Shown here piece by piece: positions 10,362-22,131 of a stretch of 64,000 nt of DNA (its first letter is position 1; each line of letters starts with the position of its first letter). The notes under the pieces were generated by a model. It made no database searches, was not told the DNA's origin, and saw only the letters and a program-made list of their open reading frames with translations. Origin of the DNA: Paulinella micropora. Its lineage: Eukaryota; Cercozoa; Imbricatea; Euglyphida; Paulinellidae. The translations under genes and the position numbers were made by a program. The stretch spans positions 107,501 through 171,500 of the forward strand of contig WBZZ01003756.1 of assembly GCA_019918135.1 (NCBI GenBank), written 5' to 3'.

Positions 10362-11674
10362 TCAGGCCTCGACCGGGCGGTCGGGGGGGCCTTCCGCCGA
10401 ACGCGCCCGCTTCCTTTCCGGCCCCCGGGCCGAGCCGCGCTGTGCCGGCACCCGGAACCTGGCCTGCACCAACGGCCCTAAAAACTCGAGGCACATGCGC
10501 AGCCACCCGCCGCAACACCGGCTAGCAATCTCCTGGATCGCGCCATAGCAATCCAGGCGCTGTTGGTGCAGCAGCTGCAAACAGCGCTTGGCCGCAAACA
10601 GAAAAATGTCCACCAAGGGATGCCCTCCGCCAGCGCCGCCTCTGGGCTGCCGCCGGCGGTGAGCGGGCGCCAGAAGGCTGCCGTGCGCGGCTCGGGCAGT
10701 CCGTTGCTGCGCAGGCAGTTCCGCAGCCACGCGACCGTGAGCGGCCGGCCCAAGGTCGCGTGGCCCGGTGCCCCCGCGCGTTGCAGGTGCTTGGCCAGCA
10801 AACACAGGTACGCGTCCCAGTCCTCTACTAGGGCGTCCACCGCGTACAGAGTCCAATAGCGCCAGCCACCGCTGGGCAGGATGGCACACTGCAGCAGGTC
10901 CCAGGCCGTGTGGAAACGCGCAGCGGCCTTCGCGCCCTGCCAGCCCGGCAGGTGCCACAGCGCCAGGGGGGCGTCGCCGCGGCAGGCGCTGAGAAAGTAC
11001 AAGAGGGCCGCGTCCGACGCCGCCTCGCCCGGGTCACGGAGGAAATACATGGTCCCCTCATCGAGGTCCGTCAGTGCCAGCCGCTCTGGCCCCCCCTCCT
11101 CCCCACCGAGCTTCAGCAGCACGTTGGCGGGTTTGGCATCAAAGGGGAAACACCCCCCTTTCACGACCACCTGCTTGAGCAACCGGGCGACGGGCTCCAC
11201 CAAGTCAGTGGCCAGGCGGGGCACCGAGCCGGGCAGCGGGTACTTGCTGAGGTCCAGGTCGAAGGCCTCCAGGTGCACCAGGACCAGGCAGTGGGTCACG
11301 GCGCGCTGCTCGCCGTCCGCGCACTGGGTCTCGCGGCAATCGCAACCGCGCAGGCCCAGCAGGCGCTCGAGGGCCGCGACCAGGGCCCCCGTCCGCGGCA
11401 CGCGCCGGCGCAGCCACTTGTGGGCGGTGGGGCCGTGCAGGACCTGGATCTCATACACGGCCGGCCCCACCCCGAGCCGTTGTAGCCGCGCGTAGCCCGC
11501 TTCCTCTTCCCGGGAACAATCCTTCACTAGCTTCAGGGCGCGCTTTCCCCACTTGAACACCGAGCCGTACGTGCCTTGGCCTAGCAAGCGCAGGTCGGCC
11601 AAGAGGTCCAGCGTGGCCTGGGTCCCGACCGGCCCCGTGTAGGCCAGCGGGATCTTGGGCTGGCCCGACAGCAT
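10362..11674 (-). CDS. Protein-kinase-like protein
   Basis: The N-terminal lobe shows a glycine loop GQGTYGSVF (residues 32-40) followed by an ALK lysine at residue 48. About 130 residues later a catalytic-loop-like PFDAKPANVLL keeps the D-x-K-P-x-N pattern. It is followed by LTDLDEGT in the DFG position, with Leu-Asp replacing Phe-Gly. The fold therefore looks like a Ser/Thr protein kinase, diverged at the activation segment, and activity is uncertain. The ATG at 11,674 gives MLSGQPKIPL. The C-terminal part has no recognised domain and a basic, Pro-rich tail. Viral kinases commonly act on host or virion proteins. The gene is interrupted towards its 3' end. Confidence 0.65.
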
Positions 11675-12049
11675 CCGCAGGTAAAGTGGGACGGCGGGGC
11701 ACTCGCTTCTGCCGGTGGCACGCGGGCCCGCGGTTCGGCTTTAGGTCCCACCCCCCGCGCGACGACCGCCTCCTCCACCCGAGGGGCGCGTGCGGGGGGC
11801 GGGGAGGGCACGGGGGAGGGGGGCGCAGTGGGGTGGGGAGGGGGGGGGGGGGGTCGCCAGGCGGCGGGCGCTGACCAGGCGGAGGAGGCTCGCTCTCCTC
11901 CCGTCACGCGGGGGCTGCTGCCACTAGCCTGCTGGCACCTAGCGGGAGACCGTCGCCCCCGCGCCAGTGGCCGCGCCGGCGGCTCCCGCTCCCCCCCCCC
12001 TGCTGCTTGGAGGGGGTGTACTCTGCGCCAACCCTCTGTTAAAGAAAGG
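11675..12049. other. Divergent intergenic region
   Basis: Lies between the minus-strand kinase-like start and the plus-strand start at 12,050, so it should hold promoters for both. It contains G runs near 11,820-11,855 and C runs near 11,993-12,000. No A/T-rich box or recognisable promoter element is visible. Confidence 0.35.
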
Positions 12050-14172
12050 ATGGAAGGCACAAAACCAGCCAAGCGCCCGCGTACCGGCGGCCAAGCAGAA
12101 AGGCACCGCGCCGAAGAAGAAGGCAACGTGACCTTTTGGTTTGGGAAAGAAGGACGAGAGAGCAGCTCTTGGTCTTGCCCTCGGCGCTGGCTAGCCAATC
12201 TACCCCCCCACTGCCTCCTGCGCCCTCCGGCTGGGGCGGTGCCTGGCCAAAAAGTCAGGTTTGACGACATTCCGCCTGGCTATCTGGACCTGGTCCGGAG
12301 AGAGGTTGCTGCTTATTCCTCCAACACGTTACAAGCCCTGCTTACCAGGTGCGAACGCCTGGTTGCTATGCAAAACCTCGCCAACGCTTATCTTCTCGAT
12401 GACGAGAAGCGACGATCGCTGCTAGACAGCGAAACGGCAGCGCTGCGCATGGTTGTGAACACTGTCAAACGGGCACGGGTGCTGCCTGGACCGGAGGAGG
12501 TATCCTTGCTGCCGGCTGGACCATCCCAGCACTGGGACTGGGGAGCCTACGAAGCGTTGTGCCTGCTAGGCCTCGAAGTACCGGTCTACTAGCATACGGT
12601 ACGACTGTACGAACAGCTGGGCTTTATGGGGTTATTCTTAGTACAGGATATACCTGGCCGGGAGGTGCTCCAGGGGACCAAGATTAAGTGGGGCGGGCAA
12701 GAGTACGACTTCAGGATCTCGTCCACGTCGCCCTTCTGGGTAGGACCAGGCGCGTCGCCACGGCATCGTCCGTACCCGGGGGAGAGCGGCCTCTCTCTCC
12801 GGTCAGAGACAGAAGTACAACAGGCACGTATAAAACAACAAAAAACATCCTTTCCTTACCAAAAATTCGTTTTCCTGTCTCCGCCTCGCATTGTCACAAA
12901 AGGTCCCTTCCACGGCAGGAAGCCCCTGGACGCACTCGCCGAGCTTGTGGCGAGGGTGGATGAACTTCGTTGTGCGGCTCAGGTGCATGCCAACCAATTA
13001 CCGCTGTTACCAGGCCTGGCGAGGGATCTAGCAGTTTTTTGGACTGGGTTGAGTCGTCCCCCCTTGTGCGCCAAACGGAGCTCTGTCGAAAAGTGCTGGA
13101 GGCCTACGAATACACTGCCTGCCGAAAATGCAGAGAGCAAAAAGCCGCTCCCCCAGCAAGCAAACACCCGTCCGCCGAGCCGGTCAGTACGCGTGTTACT
13201 GTACGGGTGGGGCCTAGAGAGGAGCGGAGCTACAATTCGGACGTACTCCCGGCACTGCCGAACTTTGCAGCAGCAGACGGAACAATACGGCTGTCGCTCC
13301 CCTCGCACAGCGTCAGCCCGGCCTTGGTCCTGGACGAGATAGAGCATGGCTACACACACCTGGTCCGCGCCCTGGCCAGCCTGGGCGGTCGCGTGGCTGA
13401 GTGCTGGAGCGAGATCATTACCTCGCGTTTTGGAATAGCGTACGAAAAATACGACTGGAGAGGGCTCGTGGTCGGCCTGCAGCAGCTTGTGCATGTCGTG
13501 CAGGCAGATTGGCCGGCGCCCAGCGGTTCGGAGCTCACTGCGTGGAACCAGCAGGAGTTCAAAGCCCTAGCCTTGCACGGGCTCGAGATCCGTTACGTGG
13601 CCTACGCCGCGCGGCTGTATGCACGGCTGGCGGACCGGACGGTACGGGCTACCTGGGCGGCGGGGATGCAATGGTCACGGCCTGGGCCCGGGCCCGGCAC
13701 TGTGCTAGGCGTCCGAGCCTATGTACAATTGCCGGCCGGGCCCCCGAGTGTAGGACCAGTCTGGCACCCGGTGGGACTCAACCGGGGCTTGCGGCTGCCT
13801 TGGTACCTGGCTGGTCGCGAAGCCTACAGAAATTACGAGGCGCTAAAGGACGCCCTCCTCGTTGTCCCGGCCAACGACCAGAGTCCATACCACCGGCGCC
13901 CCGTACTCGAGGTGATTCAGGAGCTGGTTAACGAAGCGGACGAACTGAAGCGAGCAGGTGAAGGCCTGCGAACGTGTGCTGCTTACACAGAATTTGGGGA
14001 ACGGGTGCTAAAGGCCGCCAAGGCTTACGAAGGCTGCTGCGAGAGCGAAGTAAGTGTTTACAAGCCTTGCTGGCGTATTACGACGAAAACGCTTTTCCAT
14101 GGGGCCGGCGGGGCCGGGGGGCGGAGTCCGTTCGAAGCTCTGCTGCACCTCGCAGCTAATCAGCAGCGCTAG
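12050..14172 (+). CDS. Unknown protein with two tandem copies of one module
   Basis: Starts at ATG 12,050 (MEGTKPAKRPR, basic). Two related modules of roughly 300 residues follow each other. Each has a D-x-I-x-x-GY-x-x-LVR start, a W-x-x-x-E-x-x-AL-x-L-x-GLE block followed by a Tyr (near 12,540-12,590 and 13,540-13,600), and a closing TK-x-x-FHG-x-x-P segment (near 12,896-12,930 and 14,085-14,130). No family is recognised. Predicted content is helical with many Arg and Leu. The gene ends at FB2 and converges on the glycoprotein gene at 16.2 kb. As a fossil it is interrupted, so whether it is one gene or two adjacent paralogues cannot be settled here. Confidence 0.45.
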
Positions 14173-14689
14173 AACAAGAGAGGGAGATTTTCCTCTGATA
14201 AGAGAGGAAGAGAGTTCCTAGCTTGTACTGATAGCCCAACAAAGGTAGGCTGGCTATTAAAATGGCTGCTTCGTTTGGCTGCGCTGGCTTCACGCACCAG
14301 GTAGCCACAGCCGACCGCCGTAGCGTCGGGCTGGCTATGGCCCAAGGGAAGGAATCCTTGGCCACCTTTGGGTCGGGTCTGGGGGACGGAATAGCATCTT
14401 TTTTCTTTCTTCGCAGCGACGAATATGACGACGCCCGGGTAAGCCCGGGGAGGGAGTAGGCTGAGTGGTGGCTTTTGGGCAGGGGTTGGTTCGAGGCTGG
14501 ACCAGGGATGGCAGATAAAAAGGGGTCGGCAGTGAGGTGGGGGGGACACTTTTGGATCCGCCAGGTGTTGGCTGGCATGCCCCTCTGCTGGTTGGCAGCA
14601 AGTTCAGCCCGGTCACAGCCGCACGGGGACCGTGCACCTCTTAACAGGTTTAGAAGGAAGGCTTTCGTCAGGTCAAGCGGCACGAGCGG
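14173..14689. other. Intergenic before FB2
   Basis: No supported gene. The composition is less GC-biased than the neighbouring genes, and the stretch leads into the left arm of FB2. Confidence 0.35.
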
Positions 14690-15900
14690 CTTGGTCTTTC
14701 CGGTCGGGTGGCACAGCAGGACCTGGTTCTCTGGCCGGGTGGCACAGCAGGACCTGGTTCTCTGGCCGGGTGGCACAGCAGGACCTGGTTCTCTGGCCGG
14801 GTGGCACAGCAGGACCTGGTTCTCTGGCCGGGTGGCACAGCAGGACCTGGTTGGCCGGCCGGGTGGCACAGCAGGACCTGGTTCTCTGGCCGGGTGGCAC
14901 AGCAGGACCTGGTTGGCGGGCCGGGTGGCACAGCAGGACCTGGTTCTCTGGCCGGGTGGCTGTATTCGTCTGGCCGGATACCCCCACTGCCTTTTTTCCA
15001 TCCCTTCTCCCTTCCCCCCTCTCCCCTCTCCCTTCCCTTCTCCCTTCTCCCTTCTCCCTCCCCGTTGCCAAACATTGTGCAGCCCCCCCACCCGGTTTCT
15101 TGTGCTCGACACGGCCCCGGTGCCACCGGTTGCTTTTCCTTTACAGGCCGCAAAACCAGGCGAATTTTTCTACCCTACAAGAAAAAAAATCTGTGGCCCA
15201 TAAGTCTTCTGGTAGCAGGAATCGCACTTGTGGGTCCAGACTTGCCCTGACCTGACCGGTCGGGGTGCACACCTAGGTACATATTGGCATCGGAGCACGT
15301 CCTGCCTATCGACAACAAATAACTAAATTTATTTTTATTTCTTTTGTCCGTTTATAGCGGTGTTTATTCCTGTCTACTAGGATGGGCCGGCCGTTCTCGG
15401 TGGTGCCGGACTATACCCCTCCGGGGTGGCACTTTAGGGCGGCCTGGACCCACAAGTGCGATTCTCTCCAGCGGGACAGTTCTGGGTCACAGGATTTAAT
15501 TTTTTCCGGTATGTACGAAAATTTGCCTGGTCCTACGGTGAGGGAAAAAAACCACCGGTGGCACCCCCTACCTGACTCAGGTTGGGTAAAAAAGCCGGGT
15601 GGGGGGGCTGCACAATGTTTGGCAACGGGGAGGGAGAAGGGAGAAGGGAAGGGAGAGGGGGGAAGGGAGAGGGGAGGAAAAAAAGGCAGCGGGTGTATCC
15701 GGCCAAACAAACATAGCCACCCGACCGGAAAAGCCATGCACTGTATGCCACCTGACAGGAAAAGTCAGGCCCCGTATGCCACCTGACAAGAAAAGCCCGG
15801 TCTCCGTAGGCCACCTGGCGGGAAAAGCTAGGCCCCGTATGCCACCCGACCGAAAAGGGGGGGAGTCCACGCCACTCGAGCCCGGCCGACGGGGTCTTTC
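14690..15900. mobile_element. Foldback-type element FB2
   Basis: Same architecture as FB1. The left arm (about 14,700-15,239) holds eight 31-bp units with core GGGTGGCACAGCAGGACCTG at 14,708-14,956, then GGCCGGATACCCCCACTGCC, a pyrimidine tract, ACATTGTGCAGCCCCCC and an inner CGCACTTGTGG. The right arm (about 15,450-15,890) is the inverted counterpart with about five more diverged units. The centre (about 15,240-15,450) matches the FB1 centre in inverted orientation: shared GAACGGCCGGCCC and CGATAGG-AGGA segments. It lies between converging genes, as FB1 does. No protein is encoded, so it would depend on enzymes from elsewhere. Confidence 0.75.
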
Positions 15901-16209
15901 CGTGCCACCCGGCCTGCGAGCTCTCGTCCTGCGGCTCGGCGAACCAAGATCCAGACCCTGGGGGTGGGCGTGCGGTCCCAGTTGGCTAGCCAGCCGGAAA
16001 AAGAAGTGTAGCCTCGCGGGTGGAAGACTGTTGGCTGCTAGCTCCACCCCCTGGGTGGCTCTGGCGCCCGGCGCTAGCTCTCGGGCTATTCTTTTTACTC
16101 ATGACGACGCAGGGCTTGTTTGAGCTGAGCCAGCCAGCCAGCCAGCCAGCCGTGGGGGGCGTGTCTGTCGGCCGGCGCTAGCTACCCGCTCCCCCGGCGC
16201 AGCGCCTGC
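15901..16209. other. Intergenic after FB2
   Basis: No supported gene. A short GCCA tetranucleotide repeat (CCAGCCAGCCAGCC) lies at about 16,130-16,152, with a mirrored GGCTGGCTGGCT at about 16,218-16,229 that could pair with it. Confidence 0.4.
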
Positions 16210-17311
16210 CTAGTCTGGCTGGCTGGCTAGCCACCAGGCGGCGGCCGCCTGGGCGGCCAGCGCGAGCCACGAGAGCGCCCCGCCGCGCGTCGGGCCGAGC
16301 TGGCTTCCTCGCCACGGGGCGCGGTCGCGCTCGGGCCGGGGCTGGCGGCGGGGCTGGCCGCGGGACTGGGGCCGGGCACGCAGACCGCCAAAACAGACTG
16401 GCGCGCCGGCTCGGCCGACCAGGCGGCCGCCAGAGTGAGGTCGGAGTACAGGCTCACCCGGGCATTGTGCACGAGCAACAGGACCTCGTCGTCCGCGGCC
16501 GCCAGGCACAGGTGTCGCGCCGTGGCCGTGAGCTGTGTAGCGTTGGAACCCCGTGCGAGCAGGGAGCAGCCCCCCCCCGCCGCTGAGGCAGTGCCAGACC
16601 TCAGCCGTAAACTGCGAGTCCCCTGGCTCGACGCCGCGCAGCGCGTAGGTCACGTCCTTACCCCACGGCAGCGGCGCCAGCAGGCCTGCTCGCGCGAGCT
16701 CGGGGACCGCCAGACTGTAGTTCTGGCCCGGCCGCAGCTGTAGCCAGTCGGCGGGCGCGGACGTTACCCCCGACTCCGGCCCGGGGACGACGGGCGACGG
16801 GGAAGGTGACGAGCTAGTCAGCGCGGAGTCTTGGGGCGGCAGCGGCGCCGGCCGTGGCTGGCCGGGGGGGCACGCCTCGGCCGTGACATACGGCCGGGAC
16901 ACAAACGTGATGATCCGAGCTAGCCTCCGCCGGCTGGTTGGTCGTGGCCGTGAAGGACACGTTGTACGTGCCCAGCAGGTCCTCTGTTGAGTTACAGTCG
17001 TGGCCAAACCACAGCTGGTAGCGTTGGTCCCGGGTGAGTACTTCGGTCTGTGTACGCCAGAGCCCGTCGGTCGTCCAGGCCGGGGTGTGCATGGGCTGCC
17101 TGGACTCGACCAGGAGCGAGTCGCCTGCCCGGTAGGTCAGGGACTCTATCCACATGGCATAGGTGTAGGGTGCGCGCAGTCGGTAACAGATGGTGTCTCC
17201 CAGTGCGAGGTACTCCGTATAGTTCAGGCCGGGCACAACCTCGGGACAGCCCGCGGCAGCGCCAAGCCAGCTCTGGCTCGCTATCAGCCAGCACAGCACA
17301 CAGAACCCCAT
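16210..17311 (-). CDS. Secreted or surface glycoprotein-like protein
   Basis: The ATG at 17,311 gives MGFCVLCWLIASQSW, a clear hydrophobic signal peptide ending near AAAG. The ectodomain seems to contain two related segments: one with GLNYTEYLALGDTICYRL and several N-glycosylation sequons (NYT, NST, NVS), and a second beginning with PGQNYSLAVPEL. A Ser/Pro-rich linker separates them (near 16,780-16,810). Cys residues are few. No family is recognised. It is transcribed away from the EGF genes, sharing a 335-bp divergent promoter region with EGF gene 1. Together with its neighbours it suggests a surface-protein island. It is interrupted. Confidence 0.5.
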
Positions 17312-17646
17312 CTCCGGCTGTGGAGGGAGGACACGAAAGGTAGGGAAGCCCACTTTGGGGGCCCGGGTTGACTGCTGCGGGGGAGAAGCCAACACGTTAA
17401 GAGGGGGAAAGGGAGGGCGGCAAAGAGAGAACTTTCCTCCGCTGGTGTAGCGGAGGGGAGGGGGGGAAAAGGCTCTCTCTCCTTCCTTGTCCTCTGGCGG
17501 CCATCTCCTGGGCGACGGAGCAAGAGGGTTCTTCTCTGCGTTTCGGCCCGCTCTCCAGAGTGAGGGAGAGAAAGAGGAAGAAAACCAGATTCGCTTTCTT
17601 CTTTCTCCCCCCGGACTCGGTTCGGAAAGAGGCATAAATCCGTCGT
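17312..17646. other. Divergent promoter region
   Basis: Separates the minus-strand glycoprotein gene and the plus-strand EGF gene 1. It contains purine/pyrimidine-rich stretches but no recognised promoter motif. Confidence 0.35.
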
Positions 17647-20600
17647 ATGTTGGTTGCCGGGTGGTGGCGCTGGCTCGCGGTCCCCGCCGCAGCGGATCTC
17701 ACTGTGCTAGGGGGGGTGAGCTCCATCCCGCTGGTACTGGACACGCTTAGCCTAGGCCCGAACGATGGTCTGTACCCCTGGCCGGTGCCGCTGGGGCGGG
17801 CCAGGTACTGCCGGAAGTGGACTCCCCCGCCGTCCGTCGCGAACCAGAGCATACGCACACTAATTTTCTGCAGCGAGAGTACGCAGATCCTGGACGGTTG
17901 CGAGGCTACGGCCAGCGACGCGGACATACATGCGCGTGTGTGCTCTCCGCCGGACCTGTGGGCTCTACAGAGCAAGCACGGGCACGCGCTGGGCTGGACA
18001 GTCGGCCCCGCGAACGCCACCCGCTTTGCCAACTGGACGTGGGACCAGGGGCTGATCGCCTTCAGCCGCAGCCAAAGCTTCGCCCAAGACGCTCAGCTGG
18101 ACTCGCTGTTCGCCTCGAGCGTGGGCGGCCTCTTGCTCTTTCCCTTGTACGCCCTCGGGGCCTTCGTCGAGCTAGAGGCGGGCGTGTTCTACTGGTCAGT
18201 GCTGCGCTGCTTCTATCAGGAGAGCGAGGGAAGCTCCGGGGGCTGGCGCTACTGCTGCACTCGGTTCAACAACAAGGACATCCCAGGGAAACCCTGGGCC
18301 TGGGAAGAATGCATAGACCTGCCCGCTAGGTTCGTGGACGGCGGGGCTAGCTCGGCAGAGAGCTGCGAAGGGGCGGTGCTGAGCTTCTGCCGGCGTGACT
18401 ACCAGTGGAGGACTAACTCGGGATTCGACCCGCCGCCGAGTACTCACGCGTCTTTTCTCTGTGACTTTTACTGCCGCTGGCCCTGCCGCGGCAGCTTGCC
18501 CGAGTCGGCGTGCGCGAGCCCCGCCGACGCCGAGCCGCGCCTGAACTGCACCGACTCGCCGGCGCTGCGCGCCCGGGCGTGTGCGGGGGACCTGCTGAGC
18601 GACGCCGGCACGCCCTGCCGGGCGGGCGAGCTGGCCCTGGCCACCCGGGCGCCGGCCGTGCGGGGTGCCGGGCTGGCGGGGCCACGCGCTCGGCTTCTGC
18701 ACGCCGGGCCAGGTCGGCTGCGGCCTGGCGCAGTGCCGCTGCTGGGCCTGCGAGACAGGAGAGCAGGGCTGCTGCGCCGCGCATGTCTTTTGTCACGGGC
18801 ATGGGCGCCTGTGCGAGCGCGGGGCCTGGCCCGGGCCGGCGGGCGCGGCGCCGTACCACGAGCCGCCCGCCGCGGTGTGCGTCTGCGACCCCGGGTACGT
18901 GGGCGAGCGCTGCGAGGAACGGGTGCCGCCAGGCACGGGCTGCCACCTGTCGGCGCGCGTGCGCGAGCTGCGCGCCAACGTGGCGGACCTGTGGCCCTCG
19001 GCGTCGCGCTCGGCCAGCGCCACGCCCAGCCTCACGCCGACCCCCAGCCTGACGCCCAGCGGCACGCCGGCGCATTCGCGCACGGCGAGCCCGAGCGCCA
19101 GCGCGAGCCTCACCCCGAGCGTGAGCCGCTCGCCAAGCGGCAGCCGGACGGCGACACGCACCTCAGCCGTACCTCCTCCCCCAGCGTGACGCCGAGCGAG
19201 CGGCCGGGCCTGCTGCTGCGCAGCGCGGCGCGGGGCTGGTGCCTGCTGCCGCTGGACCTGGTGTGGGCCGAGTGCCCCCGGCGCTGCCGGCGCAGAAGGC
19301 GTGGGCCGTCAACTGGGCGCTGGGCCGCGTGTGGTACGGGGCGCAGCGGCTGCTGGCGCCGGCGGAGTACTGGCGCCAGTGCCTGGCGTACCAGTACGAG
19401 CGCGAGGCGGCCGACGGGGCGGTGCGGTGCGAGCACGGCTTCGGCACCAACTGGACGAGCGACGGCGCCGTGGCGCCGGACGACCGGCTGCAGTGGCTGC
19501 GGGACGAGTGCGGCGACGACGTGCTGGCGCCGCGGGGCGCGGCGTCCACGCTCGTGCAGTCGTCCGCCGGCTGGTCGCTGGAGGCCGTCCCGGCTGCGAG
19601 CGGCGCCTTGCACAACTTGGTGTACTCGTGCGGCGGCGGGCGGCGGGCGCTGCGCGAACCGGCGCGGCTGGGCGACGTGGCGCGGGCCGGCGCGGCCGGC
19701 TGGGCGGCGCTGGTGCTGGTGGAGGTGCCCCTGGGCGCGAGCGTGTCGGTGTCGCCCACGCCGTCGCTGCGGGACGAGCCCTGGGTGCTGCGCAACAACG
19801 ACGGGCTGTGCTTCTGGCCCCAGCGCCTGCTGTGGCAGCAGCTGCCCCTGTTCGCGGCCTGCCCGCCGCCGCCGGCCACCCGGGCGCAGGAGCTGCAGCT
19901 GGCCGTGCACGTGCACAATGGGCACGTGGAGTGGCCGGCGGCGGGCGCGACCGTGGCCGGCTACCAGCCCCTGCATCTATCGCTGGCCCTCCATGCCGCC
20001 GCGGCGCCGTGCGAGCCCCCGGCGGGGGCGGGCCCGAACGCGCAGTGGCAGCCCAGCGACTACCGGGACGCGTGGCAGGCCGTGTTCCTCGAGGTCACGC
20101 CCGGGGGCCACTTCCGCCTCGCGCCGGGCGCCTGCGAGTCGCAGCTGCTGCTGGGCCCGGCCGGTTTCCAGGCGCGCTCGCTGTGCGCCGACGGGGACTG
20201 CCTGCTGACGCCGGCGAGGCCCGGGGAGCCGCCCACACGCACGCCCAGCCGCACGGCGTCGGGGTCTGCCACGCCCAGCCGCACGGCGTCCGCGTCGCCC
20301 GCGGCGAGCACGAGCGCGACTGCGACGGCGACGCCCACGCCCCCGCGCTCGCCCACGCCCAGCCGGAGCCAGGGGGCCTCCGACAGCGCCAGCGCCTCGG
20401 CCAGCACGAGCGCGTCGCGGTCGGCGTCGGCCTCCCGCCCGGCCAGCCCCTCTGCCTCCCGCTCGGCCAGCGTGTCGCCCACGCGCACGGTCGTGTCCGC
20501 CAGCCCGTCGCCGCGCGCCCTGCCACCGGAGCTGCTGGCCGGCCCCGTCAACCTGGTCAGCTCCGCCGTGGACTTCCCGGGCACCGAGGCGCTGGCGTGG

Positions 20601-22131
20601 GTCGCGGGCGCCGACGTGTGGGCGACCACGTACGCCGCGCAGGGGCTGGACCCGCGCCTGCAGGTGGCGGCGGAGCTGCGCGCGCGGCACCAGTGGGAGG
20701 TGGTGCCCGACGAGGCCCGCCTCTTGTACCGGCTGCGCTACTGGCCCGCGGACCAGTACCTCGCGTGCGGCCAGGCCGGCCGGGCTTGCTACCTGGTCGA
20801 GGGCCTCGGCAACGCCACTCGGTGGCGGTTGCAGCCCTACGAGCCCTGCTCGCCAGGCTCGCGGCCCGCGCGGGCCGCTTGTACACGCTGACCGCGCTTT
20901 GTGCTGGTGGTCCCTGTGGCTGCCTCCAGACCAGGGACTGCGTGCTGTCGCGGGGTAGCTGTCCCGGCTCGGCCAGCTTTGACCAGGCCTTCTACCTGCT
21001 GACCGCCAACGCATCGCAGGTGTCGGCCTCGGCATCGCCGTCGGCGTCCGGCACGCCCCAGAGCCGCTCCCGCACGCCCAGCGCGTCGCCGTCGGCGTCC
21101 GGCTCGGCGCCCGCTCCGTCCGCCCCGGCGCCGCCGAGCGATGCGATTCTCTATTGGCCCAGCCGCAACGTCAGGGGTGCGGGGGGCCTCATCACCCTGC
21201 GGGGCCAGGAGGGCTGCCTGTACGCGGAGTACGCCCGGGCCGTCGCCCCCACGCTGCCGCTGCGCTACCTCCGGACCAAGGCAGAGTGCTACGCGCGCCC
21301 CACGTGGCAGGACCTCGTGTTCGGTAAGTCCGAGCTCGGCCACGTGCTGTGGCCCGCGGTCGACGCCAGAGACGCGGCCGGGCAGCAGGCCCCGGGCCGG
21401 ACCGTGGCCCAGAGCTACGGGTACTGCCTGACCTGTGCCTCGAGCCCGTGCGCCCTGCAGTCGGCTATCGTGCTAGGCCCGGCGGCGGGCTACTGCGGGA
21501 TCGTGGGGATCTGGAGTCTGGTCTGTACCTGGCCTCGGAAGCGTACTCCGAACTGTCCGCGCTCGCCTACCTGCAAGACGACCTGACGCTCGGGCTGTCG
21601 CGGAGCGTCATGAGCTTCTTCCAGCACCTGAACCTCGACTCGTGCATGCCGGGGGTGAGCGTATGCGAGCAGCTCTGCGACACGCAGTATCCGTACACCA
21701 GCGCCAGCTGCCGGTGCCGGGCTGGCTACGCGCTCGGCGCCGACCTGGTGACCTGCGCCGACGTGAACGAATGCACCACGACCGACGCGGCGCTGAGGTT
21801 CCGTTGCCCCACCAGCGACTGCTACCGGTGCGCCAACAGCCTAGGTTCTTATGCATGCCTGGATATCAACGAGTGTGCTGAGCGCCCGTCTATCTGCCCG
21901 GCCCCCTTGTACTGCGTCAACTCTCTCGGGGGCTACAGCTGCGTTCCGTACAACCCGGGCGACCTACGACTGGCCTCGGCACTCCTGACGTACGCGCAGC
22001 TCGGGGACACTGCCGACGAGATTGACTACAGGTCCAAGTGGCCGCTCCGGGCCTGGGGCTGCTGGGCGCACTACCTTGTCTGCCTAGCACCCGACGATGC
22101 TAACCTCCCGTGCCTGTACCGGAGGACGTAG
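17647..22131 (+). CDS. Large secreted EGF/mucin-like protein 1
   Basis: ATG 17,647 is followed by a Trp-rich hydrophobic leader (MLVAGWWRWLAVPAAADL). The rest is a long Cys-rich extracellular-type protein. One EGF-like domain is visible near 18,785-18,930 (CHGHGRLC, CVCDPGYVGERC). Two calcium-binding EGF-type motifs lie near the 3' end (DVNEC and DINEC starts at about 21,760 and 21,860, with NSLGSYAC and NSLGGYSC ends). Three Ser/Thr/Pro/Ala-rich mucin-like stretches (about 19,000-19,170, 20,230-20,520 and 21,018-21,140) separate globular parts. An extracellular adhesion or receptor-mimic role is inferred from domains only. As a fossil it is interrupted several times. AATAAA follows at 22,317. 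Confidence 0.6.
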
